Shown here piece after piece: positions 53,066 to 61,075 of a stretch of DNA of 64,000 nt; the stretch's first letter is position 1, and every line of letters starts with the position of its first letter. A model generated the notes under the pieces. The model searched no databases and was not told the DNA's origin. It worked only from the letters and a program-made list of their open reading frames with translations. Origin of the DNA: Rhodanobacter sp. B05 (lineage in GTDB: Bacteria; Pseudomonadota; Gammaproteobacteria; Xanthomonadales; Rhodanobacteraceae); NCBI RefSeq assembly GCF_002001085.1, contig NZ_MUNU01000016.1, positions 1 to 64,000 of the forward strand, given 5' to 3'. The translations under genes and the position numbers were made by a program.

Positions 53066-54646
53066 ATGTTTCGACGTCCGCATTTTCTCGTGTTCGCCCT
53101 GCTCGCCTTGCTGGCCATGCCGGGGGCGATGCAGGCAACGCCGACGTCGGCGCCCGGCAACGCGCCGCCGCCGGCCTCCGGCGTGTGGTACGAAATTTTC
53201 GTGCGCTCGTTCTACGACACCAACGGCGACGGCATCGGCGATCTCAACGGGGTTACCGCCAAGCTCGACTACCTGAAATCGCTGGGCGTCAGCGGCATCT
53301 GGCTGATGCCGATCAATCCCTCGCCCAGCTACCACGGCTACGACGTCACCGATTACTACGGCATCAATCCGCAATACGGCACGCTGGCCGATTTCCGCCA
53401 CCTGCTGGCCGAGGCACACCAGCGCGGCATCAAGGTCATCATCGACATGGTGATCAACCACAGCGGCAATGAGAACCGCTGGTTCAAGGCCGCACTCGAT
53501 CCGGACAGCCCGTACCACGACTGGTACACGTGGGCGAACAAGTACACCGATCTGGCAAGCGACAGCGTCACCGGCACCACGGCCTGGCATGCGACGGGTA
53601 AACAGTCCGCTCCCGAAACGTATTACCTCGGCATTTTCGCGCCGACCATGCCCGATCTGAATTACGACAACCCGGCCGTGCGCGCCGAGATGATCAAGGT
53701 CGGCCAGTTCTGGCTGAAGCAGGGCGTGGACGGCTTCCGCCTCGACGCCGCGCGGCACATCTACGAGAACTTCCCGTGGGAGGTGGACGATCCCGTCGCG
53801 CAGGCAAAGAACTTCGCCTGGTGGAACGCCTACCATCGCGGCCTCGACATCGTGAACCCGCACGCCTATCTGGTCGGCGAGGTGACGCGCGATTACGCCA
53901 CCGAACTGGCGCCGTGGCTGAAGCCGCTGGATGCGGTATTCAACTTCCCGCTGGCGAAACAACTGATCGCCGCCGCGGCAAGCGAACGCAACCTGGGCCT
54001 CGGCCCAACGCTCGACCGTACCTATGCCGCCTACGCGGCCGTCGGCGGCGCGGCGATCAAGGACGCACCGTTCCTGTCCAACCACGACCAGGACCGGGTG
54101 ATGAGCCAGCTCGACGACAACGCGCAACACATGCGCACGGCCGCCGCGATGTTGCTCACCCTGCCCGGCGAGCCGTACATCTACTACGGCGAGGAACTGG
54201 GCACGCAGGGCAGGAAACCCGACCCCGACCTGCGCCAGCCGATGCGCTGGCAACGCTCATCGACGGCGCAGGGCGAAACGACCTGGGAAGCCGGCAGCCC
54301 GGCCAACGGCGCGGCGGTCTCGGTCGAGGCCGAACAGGCCGATCCGCATTCGCTGCTGCATCTCTACACACGATTGATCCACTGGCGCAGCGAGATCCCT
54401 GCCCTGCGTGACGGTGGATTCCACGCGTATCCGGAAGCCAGCGATCACCTGGTGGCGTGGGAGCGCACCGCACCGCACGGCACCGTGCTGGTGGTGCACA
54501 ATCTGTCCGGCCAGACGCAGTCGATGGCGCTGGATGTGCCCGGCGAACCGCACTTCACCCGCGTGCTGAAGCAGACCGGCCCCGGTGCCGCGATCCACGC
54601 CGGCATGCTCAGCGTGCCGGCCTATACCAGCGTGGTACTGCAATGA
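53066..54646 (+). CDS. Secreted GH13 alpha-amylase
   Basis: The 526-residue protein has a signal peptide (FLVFALLALLAMPGAMQA) and a GH13 barrel: YEIFVRSFYDTNGDGIGDLNG, nucleophile D227 (GFRLDAARH), acid/base E272 (VGEVTRD) and D341 (SNHDQDR). Length and motifs fit periplasmic alpha-amylases that trim imported maltodextrins. GAGGAGA precedes the ATG. The stop overlaps an ATG of the GH31 gene frame as ATGA. Confidence 0.88.
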   Translation: MFRRPHFLVFALLALLAMPGAMQATPTSAPGNAPPPASGVWYEIFVRSFYDTNGDGIGDLNGVTAKLDYLKSLGVSGIWLMPINPSPSYHGYDVTDYYGINPQYGTLADFRHLLAEAHQRGIKVIIDMVINHSGNENRWFKAALDPDSPYHDWYTWANKYTDLASDSVTGTTAWHATGKQSAPETYYLGIFAPTMPDLNYDNPAVRAEMIKVGQFWLKQGVDGFRLDAARHIYENFPWEVDDPVAQAKNFAWWNAYHRGLDIVNPHAYLVGEVTRDYATELAPWLKPLDAVFNFPLAKQLIAAAASERNLGLGPTLDRTYAAYAAVGGAAIKDAPFLSNHDQDRVMSQLDDNAQHMRTAAAMLLTLPGEPYIYYGEELGTQGRKPDPDLRQPMRWQRSSTAQGETTWEAGSPANGAAVSVEAEQADPHSLLHLYTRLIHWRSEIPALRDGGFHAYPEASDHLVAWERTAPHGTVLVVHNLSGQTQSMALDVPGEPHFTRVLKQTGPGAAIHAGMLSVPAYTSVVLQ

Positions 54647-54729
54647 TGTCGCGACGGATGAGCACCCCCCGGACCATGGCGAGCCCGACCCGCCACGTGG
54701 CCATCACCCACTTTCCGCACAGGTCGCCC

Positions 54730-57129
54730 ATGTTCACCCGCATCCCCCGCACTCTCGCCCGCCATGCCATCGCCGCTGCTCTTGCCGCCGGCCTGCTGCT
54801 GTCCGCACCGATCTGCGCCGCGGATACGGCTTCCGCACCCGCCGCTTCGCTCGTCCATGCCGACACGCAAGGCGTTGCCTTCCGTCTCGGCAGCGAACGG
54901 TTGTCGATCCGCCTCGATGGTGCCGGCGTGGTGCACGTGCAGGCGTTGCCGGCCGGCGCCAGCGACTCGCATACGCTGGTGCTCGATCCCCACGCGAAAC
55001 CGGTCGCGGTGGCCAGCGCACACGTGCACGACGACGGCGCCACGCTCACCCTCGCCAGCGACCGGCTTGTCGCGATCTGGCACAAGCAGGCGAACACGCT
55101 GGAACTGCAGAATGCACAACGCCATCCGCTGCTCACCCTCGACCTGGCCACGCTGGCCAAGGGCCAGGTGCAACTGACCCATGCCGCGGATGATGCCCTG
55201 TATGGCATCCACGGCTACGACAAGGACGAGAATGCTTCCAGCGGCCTGCTGCGCAGCGGTGCGCAGGTGGCCAAGGCCGGCGAGCAGGGTTACGCCGGCG
55301 CGCCGTTCGTGTGGAGCACCGCGGGTTACGGCGTGCTGGTGGACAGCAATGGCGCGAACTACGCGCTGCAGCCCGGTCGCATCGAGATCGGCGCCCTGTC
55401 CAAGCCGTCGCTGGACGTCTACCTGATGGCCGGCGATCCGCCACAACTGTTCGACCAACTGGCCACGCTCAGCGGTCGCGCGCCGCTGTTCCCGAAATGG
55501 GCGATGGGCTTCACCAACAGTCAATGGGGCATCGACCAGAAGGAACTGCTGCAGATCGTCGATACCTACCGCGCCAAACACATCCCGCTCGACAACTTCA
55601 CCCTGGACTTCGACTGGAAGGCCTGGGGCGAGGACGACTACGGTGAATTCCGCTGGAACCCGGTGAAGTTTCCCGGCGGCCCCACCGGCGCGCTGGCGAA
55701 GCAGTTGCACGCGCGCGGCATCCAGCTCACCGGCATCATGAAGCCGCGCATCCACGTCGACACGGTGGAAGGACGCTACGCCACCGAGCACCATTTCTGG
55801 GTACCCGACGAAAAGGCCAGCGACGACTATTTCTCGCACAAGCCGGTGAAGAACATCGACTTCGACATCCCGGCCGCACGTACCTGGTTCGGCGACCTGG
55901 CGGTGAAGTACGGTTTCGACGAGGGTATCGCGGGCTGGTGGAACGACGAAGCCGATACCACCGGCAGCGACACCGAATTCATGAACATGCAGCGCGCGCT
56001 GTACGAAGCGCAGCGGCGCGTTTCCGATCTGCGCGTGTGGTCGATCAACCGCAATTTCTGGCTCGGCGCGCAACGCTACGCCTATGGCCTGTGGTCGGGC
56101 GACATCGACACCGGCTTCAAGAGCATGGCCGCGCAACGCCCGCGCATGCTCAGCGCGATCAACCTGGGCGAAATGTCGTGGGGCATGGACGGCGGCGGTT
56201 TCAACGGCCACCCCTCCGATGAAAACTACGCCCGCTGGATCGAATTCGGCGCGTTCACGCCGATCTTCCGCGTGCACGGCACGTTCGGCGAAAAGCGCCA
56301 GCCGTGGGTCTACGGCCCCGTTGCGGAGAAGGCCGCCACCGCGGCGATCCGCCTGCGCTACAGCCTGATTCCCTATATCTACAGCTACGAATACCAGCGC
56401 CACGTCGACGGCGTCGGCCTGGTTCGCCCCTTGATATTCGACTGGCCGCATGACGAGAACGTGCGTAACGACATCGACAGCTGGATGTTCGGCGATTACC
56501 TGCTGGTATCGCCGGTGGTGCAACAAGCTCAGACCGAAAAGCACATCTATCTGCCGGCTGGCACCTGGACCGACTGGTTCAGCGGCAAGGTCTACCAGGG
56601 CGGCCAGACCATCCGCCTCGCGATCGACGACAAGGGCTGGGGCGACATCCCGCTGTTCATCCGCGATGGCGCGATCATCCCGACGCAGCCGGTGATGGAC
56701 TACGTGGGCGAAAAGCCGGTCACCGAACTTGCCGTCGAGGTCTTCCCGTCCAGCCGACGCAGCACGTTCGATGTCTACGACGACGACGGCACCACCTACG
56801 CCTATGAACACGGCGACACTTTCCTTCAGACCCTCGCAGTGCAGCGGCAAGGCCAGGCGGTGACCTTCGAGACGGACGCCAGCAGCGGCGCGTTCAAGCC
56901 GGCGTTGCGCTTCTACTTGCTGAAGATCCATGGCGATCCCGCAAGCAGCGTGAGCGTCGACGGCAAGCCCATGGCGGCACGCGCCAGTGTCGGGATGCTC
57001 CAGCAAGCCGACACGGAAGGCTGGGCGCGCGGGCACGATCGCTTCGGTGCCGTCACCTGGGTGCGCATCGCCGCGGGTCGGAAGCAGACCGTCCGCCTGC
57101 ACCTGTCGTCGCGAGGCGGGCGACCGTGA
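54730..57129 (+). CDS. Secreted GH31 alpha-glucosidase/alpha-xylosidase-like enzyme
   Basis: The 799-residue protein has a signal peptide (IAAALAAGLLLSAPICAA), an N-terminal beta-sandwich, a GH31 barrel with PKWAMGFTNSQWGID, nucleophile D406 (GWWNDEAD), acid/base D458 (LWSGDID) and RVHGTFGEKRQPW, then a DUF5110-like C-terminal domain. The glycone (glucose or xylose) is not settled by sequence; the amylase neighbour favours alpha-glucosides or a transglucosylase. The frame is open from ATG 54643, which overlaps the amylase stop; I chose 54730 because it directly starts a normal signal peptide. Confidence 0.85.
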   Translation: MFTRIPRTLARHAIAAALAAGLLLSAPICAADTASAPAASLVHADTQGVAFRLGSERLSIRLDGAGVVHVQALPAGASDSHTLVLDPHAKPVAVASAHVHDDGATLTLASDRLVAIWHKQANTLELQNAQRHPLLTLDLATLAKGQVQLTHAADDALYGIHGYDKDENASSGLLRSGAQVAKAGEQGYAGAPFVWSTAGYGVLVDSNGANYALQPGRIEIGALSKPSLDVYLMAGDPPQLFDQLATLSGRAPLFPKWAMGFTNSQWGIDQKELLQIVDTYRAKHIPLDNFTLDFDWKAWGEDDYGEFRWNPVKFPGGPTGALAKQLHARGIQLTGIMKPRIHVDTVEGRYATEHHFWVPDEKASDDYFSHKPVKNIDFDIPAARTWFGDLAVKYGFDEGIAGWWNDEADTTGSDTEFMNMQRALYEAQRRVSDLRVWSINRNFWLGAQRYAYGLWSGDIDTGFKSMAAQRPRMLSAINLGEMSWGMDGGGFNGHPSDENYARWIEFGAFTPIFRVHGTFGEKRQPWVYGPVAEKAATAAIRLRYSLIPYIYSYEYQRHVDGVGLVRPLIFDWPHDENVRNDIDSWMFGDYLLVSPVVQQAQTEKHIYLPAGTWTDWFSGKVYQGGQTIRLAIDDKGWGDIPLFIRDGAIIPTQPVMDYVGEKPVTELAVEVFPSSRRSTFDVYDDDGTTYAYEHGDTFLQTLAVQRQGQAVTFETDASSGAFKPALRFYLLKIHGDPASSVSVDGKPMAARASVGMLQQADTEGWARGHDRFGAVTWVRIAAGRKQTVRLHLSSRGGRP

Positions 57130-57198
57130 CGCTCCGGCGGAAGCACCGCGGTGTATCTTTGGTTTCGACCCCGGTGCTGCCGTGAAGGATGCTTCGCC

Positions 57199-57429
57199 AT
57201 GAACCCGAAAACCTACTGGTTCGCCCGCAAGACCTTCGGTTGGGGTTGGACGCCCGCGAGCTGGCAGGGCTGGCTGGTCACTGCCGGCTTCCTGGCCATC
57301 GTGTTCCTGCTGGGGCGCGTATTCCCGCCGGCGACGCATCGCATCGATTATTTCGGTGGGATCATCGCGGCCAGCGTGCTGTTGCTGACCGTGGTGATGC
57401 TCAAGGGCGAGCCGCGCCAAGGCGGTTGA
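57199..57429 (+). CDS. small two-helix membrane protein
   Basis: The 76-residue protein has two hydrophobic segments (WLVTAGFLAIVFLLGRVF and YFGGIIAASVLLLTVVML) with a short aromatic N-terminus, KTYWFARKTFGWGWTPASWQG. GAAGGA precedes the ATG. Short proteins with this N-terminus occur in proteobacteria but have no known function. It follows the GH31 gene by 69 bp. Confidence 0.7.
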   Translation: MNPKTYWFARKTFGWGWTPASWQGWLVTAGFLAIVFLLGRVFPPATHRIDYFGGIIAASVLLLTVVMLKGEPRQGG

Positions 57430-57540
57430 GCAGGCCAGCTGAAAGACCGCGATTGCGACCCTTGTCGCACTGAACCATCGCCTGCGGCCGCGGGGGTCAC
57501 TGGACGCCGGCGACAGACTGTAAGACACTCTCCGGCACGC

Positions 57541-57558
57541 CATGTAAACGTTTACATG
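57541..57558. promoter_or_regulatory. perfect 18-bp LacI-type operator palindrome upstream of GH39
   Basis: CATGTAAACGTTTACATG is a perfect palindrome with central CG, matching the general form of LacI/CcpA-family operators. It is 59 bp upstream of the GH39 start. Confidence 0.7.
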
Positions 57559-57617
57559 CCAAGGCACCCGCCCGCCTGTCCCGTGCCGCACGGCACCCCG
57601 ACGACAAGGAAACCCCG

Positions 57618-59171
57618 ATGACCTTCCCTCCCGTCCTGCGCCGTCATCTGCTCGCCGCCGGTGCCGCCCTGCTGCTGATCGTGAGCACCGCGGCCGGCGC
57701 CGCCACCCGGCAAGACGTCCGGATCCATGTCGACGCGCAGGCCACCGGCACGCCGTTCCCGCACTTCTGGGAAACCATGTTCGGCTCCGGTCGCGCCTCG
57801 CTGGCCTTGCGTGACGACTACCGCAAGGATCTCGACGCGGTGCACCAGGCCACCGGCTTTGGCTATATCCGCTTCCACGGCATCCTCGACCACGACGTGG
57901 GACTGGTGAACCGGGAGCCGGATGGCTCGATCCGCTACAACTTTTCCTACGTCGACCAGATCTACGATGGCCTGCTCGAACACGGCGTCAGGCCGTTCGT
58001 CGAGCTGGGCTTCATGCCGCCGGAGCTGAGCTCCGATCCGAAGGCGCTGCAGGACTTCTGGTATCGCCCCAACATCGCGCCGCCAAAGAGCTATGCCGAG
58101 TGGGACGCCATGATCACCGCGTTCGCGAAGCATCTGGTCGCACGCTACGGCATCGACGAGGTGGCCAGTTGGTACTTCGAGGTATGGAACGAGCCGAACA
58201 TCGGCTTCTGGGCCGGCAAGCCGCAGCAACCGACCTACTTCACCCTGTACGACCACACCGCGCGGGCCTTGAAGGCGGTGGATTCGCGCATCCGGGTCGG
58301 CGGCCCCAGCACCGCGCAGGGCGCATGGGCCACCGCTTTCCTCGCGCACGCGAAAAAGGACGACGTGCCCGTCGATTTCGTCAGCACCCACGTCTACGGC
58401 GACGACACCGCCGACAACGTGTTCCACACCAGCGAGAACATCCCGCGCCGCGACATGGTCTGCCGCACGGTGGACAAGGTGCACAAGGAAATCCTCGCCT
58501 CGCCCTACCCGAAGCTGCCGCTGATCTTCAGCGAGTACAACGCCAGCTACGCCAACCTGCCCAACGTCACCGACACCGTGTTCATGGGCCCGTGGATGGC
58601 CAACACCATCCGCGAGTGCGCGGGCAAGATCCAGATCATGAGCTACTGGTCGTTCTCCGACGTGTTCGAGGAACAGGGCGTGGTGCGCAACCCGTTCTAC
58701 GGCGGCTTCGGCCTGATCGCCGCCGACCGCATCCAGAAACCCGCGTTCAACGCGTTCGCGATGCTGCACAAGCTGGGCGATCGGCAGCTCAAGTCAACCT
58801 CCGACTCGGCGCTGGTCACCAGGCGCGATGACGGCACGATCGTGCTGGCCCTGTGGAACTACGCCACCGCCGTGGGCAAGACCGCCAGCTACACGCCGGG
58901 CGAACCCAAGGGCGAGCCGAAGCACTTCAGCATCGCGGTGAATCACCTCGCCGGCGATGCCCATGCAACCGTGTGGCGACTGGACGAGACCCACGGCAAT
59001 GCGGTCGCACTCTTCAACAAGATGGGCCGGCCCGACTTCCCCAGCCGCGAACAGATCGCGCAACTGCGCGAGGCCGGTCAACTCGCCGCGCCGGAGTCGA
59101 TGGACGTGCGCAAGGGCAAGCTCGACATCACGATACCGCCGCAAGGGCTGGTGGTCGTCGAGCTGCACTGA
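57618..59171 (+). CDS. Secreted GH39 beta-xylosidase-like glycosidase
   Basis: The 517-residue protein has a signal peptide (LLAAGAALLLIVSTAAGAA) and a GH39 barrel: FPHFWETMFGSGRASLALRDDY, acid/base E192 (EVWNEPN), nucleophile E306 (IFSEYNA) and a small C-terminal beta-domain ending PPQGLVVVELH. GH39 includes beta-xylosidases and alpha-L-iduronidases; the bacterial type is usually a xylosidase. It has its own operator palindrome and is likely a separate regulon from the alpha-glucan genes. Confidence 0.85.
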   Translation: MTFPPVLRRHLLAAGAALLLIVSTAAGAATRQDVRIHVDAQATGTPFPHFWETMFGSGRASLALRDDYRKDLDAVHQATGFGYIRFHGILDHDVGLVNREPDGSIRYNFSYVDQIYDGLLEHGVRPFVELGFMPPELSSDPKALQDFWYRPNIAPPKSYAEWDAMITAFAKHLVARYGIDEVASWYFEVWNEPNIGFWAGKPQQPTYFTLYDHTARALKAVDSRIRVGGPSTAQGAWATAFLAHAKKDDVPVDFVSTHVYGDDTADNVFHTSENIPRRDMVCRTVDKVHKEILASPYPKLPLIFSEYNASYANLPNVTDTVFMGPWMANTIRECAGKIQIMSYWSFSDVFEEQGVVRNPFYGGFGLIAADRIQKPAFNAFAMLHKLGDRQLKSTSDSALVTRRDDGTIVLALWNYATAVGKTASYTPGEPKGEPKHFSIAVNHLAGDAHATVWRLDETHGNAVALFNKMGRPDFPSREQIAQLREAGQLAAPESMDVRKGKLDITIPPQGLVVVELH

Positions 59172-59189
59172 ACCCGATCACGCCATCCG

Positions 59190-59227
59190 GTGACAACAAA
59201 GCCGCGCCGGGCGTGGCCTTGTTGTCA
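59190..59227 (+). terminator. hairpin after the GH39 gene
   Basis: GTGACAACAAAGCC pairs, with mismatches, with GGCCTTGTTGTCAC. It lies between the convergent GH39 and second-halogenase genes and may terminate both. Confidence 0.55.
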
Positions 59228-59273
59228 CTGGTGATGCCGCGAAGCGATCAACCGCAAGCACGTCGCCCAAGGG

Positions 59274-60866
59274 TCAAACGCTCATCCGCGCCGGCTCGGT
59301 GGCCTCGCCTGGATCCCGCTGCACCTGCTCCCGACACAGCTGCTCGACCAGCGCACGGTGATCCGGCAAGTCGTGCAGCGCGTGTCCGGCCACCTGCTGG
59401 ATCGTCGCAAACTCGCGCCGCGCCGCCTCCATCTGCGGATGGGCGCTGCGCATCGGCTCCAGATCGGTCTCGAACTCCATGCCGTAAAGCACGTACTGCC
59501 AGCTGGCCGGCATGAACATTTCCAGGTCGGTGACGAAGTCCAGCCGATGCGGCGGGCGGTGCCGCCACAGCGCCAGCCGATCGCGCAGCGTGTCCGGGAT
59601 GCTGGCCGGATCGACGTTGTCGATCCAGAACTTCGAATCGCGGCGTCGGGTGAGGCAGTAGTGCATCTTGATGAAATCCAGGATGCGTTCGTAACGCGCC
59701 GACATCATCCCGTTGTACAACTTTGCGGTGCGCGCCATGTCGCTGCTGTCACCGGGCAAGAGGTGGCTGATCAGGTAGGCGCCCAGCTCGACCAGGGCGA
59801 TGCCGGTCGATTCCAGCGGCTCTACGACACCACCGGACAGGCCCACGGCCACGCAGTTGTGTCGCCAGGGCTCCGGACGGTAGCCGGGATCGAATTTGAT
59901 ATGCCGCGCCTCGAGCGTTTCCGCGGCCGGCCCAAGATAACCCCGGATCACCTCCTCGGCGCGAGCTGAATCGGTGTGCTGCGAGGAATAAACGTAACCG
60001 GTGCCGCGCCGCCGCTGCAGGCCGATGTCCCAGATCCAGCCGGCCTCCTGCGCGGTGGACATGGTGTAGGGCCGGATCGGTGCGTCGGGCTTTTCGTCAG
60101 GTACCTGCACGGCCACCGCGCGATCGCAGAACAGCACGTCGCGCAGGCTACGCAGGGGCGACTGCATCGCCCCGCCGATAAGGGCGCCGCGCAAGCCGGT
60201 GCAGTCGATGTAGAGATCCGCACTGAGCGCGCCGAGTTCGCGGGTGACCACACGCGCAATCGCGCCCCGCTCGTCCAGTTCCGTGTGTTCCACCGTGGCC
60301 AGAAGGCGTTTGATGCCCAGGCCCTGGCCATGTTCGGCCAGCACGCTGGCGAAGCGTGCCGCATCGAAGTGGTAGGCGTAATTCATCGGGCCGAGATAGT
60401 TCCCGTCGGTCATGCGCTTGGGCGCGCGTCCCGCATCCACGATCCGCTGCTGCATGGTTACCGCTTCGGCAAACGGCATCCCCGCGGGCGCGGCGCCAAG
60501 CAGCCAGTACGGCAGCAGTTCCGGACTGCCCGCACGCTGGCTCGGGTGATTGAACGGGTGGAAGTAATGATGGTGCCCGGCCTCGCCCGGCGGCCGTACC
60601 CAGTCCACGAAATGCACGCCCTGCTTGAACGTCGCCGAGGCGCCGACGAAGAAGCGACGCTCGTCCAGGCCGATCGCCGCCAGGGTTCCGCGGATGGACG
60701 GAAACGTTCCCTCACCGACGCCCAGGGCGCCGATGCTTGGTGATTCGACCAACTCCACCTGCACGCTCCTCGCATCGCCGGCGTTGAGTGTTTTGGCCAG
60801 ATAGCAGGCCGTGAGCCAGCCGGCGGTTCCGCCGCCCACCACCAGAATTTTCTGCAACCGCGGCAT
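59274..60866 (-). CDS. Second flavin-dependent (tryptophan-type) halogenase
   Basis: The 530-residue paralogue of the gene at 51549 shows FAD-binding GGGTAGW near residue 11, a catalytic-type lysine K81 (ATFKQGV) and the fingerprint as WIWDIG (277-282), so the final Pro of WxWxIP is Gly. LESTGIALVE supplies the catalytic-type Glu. The two halogenases differ in the N-terminal half, so they likely act on different substrates. GAGGAG precedes the ATG at 60866. It is divergent from a TonB receptor gene, sharing an operator region. Confidence 0.85.
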   Translation of the reverse strand: MPRLQKILVVGGGTAGWLTACYLAKTLNAGDARSVQVELVESPSIGALGVGEGTFPSIRGTLAAIGLDERRFFVGASATFKQGVHFVDWVRPPGEAGHHHYFHPFNHPSQRAGSPELLPYWLLGAAPAGMPFAEAVTMQQRIVDAGRAPKRMTDGNYLGPMNYAYHFDAARFASVLAEHGQGLGIKRLLATVEHTELDERGAIARVVTRELGALSADLYIDCTGLRGALIGGAMQSPLRSLRDVLFCDRAVAVQVPDEKPDAPIRPYTMSTAQEAGWIWDIGLQRRRGTGYVYSSQHTDSARAEEVIRGYLGPAAETLEARHIKFDPGYRPEPWRHNCVAVGLSGGVVEPLESTGIALVELGAYLISHLLPGDSSDMARTAKLYNGMMSARYERILDFIKMHYCLTRRRDSKFWIDNVDPASIPDTLRDRLALWRHRPPHRLDFVTDLEMFMPASWQYVLYGMEFETDLEPMRSAHPQMEAARREFATIQQVAGHALHDLPDHRALVEQLCREQVQRDPGEATEPARMSV

Positions 60867-60956
60867 GACCGCCCTCCTCGTTGATCGTTGAACAGATGCC
60901 CGCCTGCTGCGACGCAGCAAGCATCTTGTCGAAAACCAGCCTATGATCGAACTCGA

Positions 60957-60972
60957 ATGACAGCGCTGTCAT
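60957..60972. promoter_or_regulatory. perfect 16-bp operator palindrome, site 1
   Basis: ATGACAGCGCTGTCAT is a perfect palindrome with GCGC centre, as in LacI-family operators, located between the divergent halogenase and TonB receptor genes. Confidence 0.65.
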
Positions 60973-60980
60973 ACGAGAAA

Positions 60981-60996
60981 ATGACAGCGAAGTCAT
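60981..60996. promoter_or_regulatory. operator palindrome, site 2 (imperfect)
   Basis: ATGACAGCGAAGTCAT differs from site 1 only at the two positions GCGC to GCGA and T to A. Its centre is 24 bp from site 1, so cooperative binding is possible. Confidence 0.6.
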
Positions 60997-61075
60997 ATCA
61001 CGTTACGAACGCGACCGCGATGACCTTCGCGGATCACCAGTCAGGCAAGCCAGCAATTTTTGGAGGGGATGCGAA

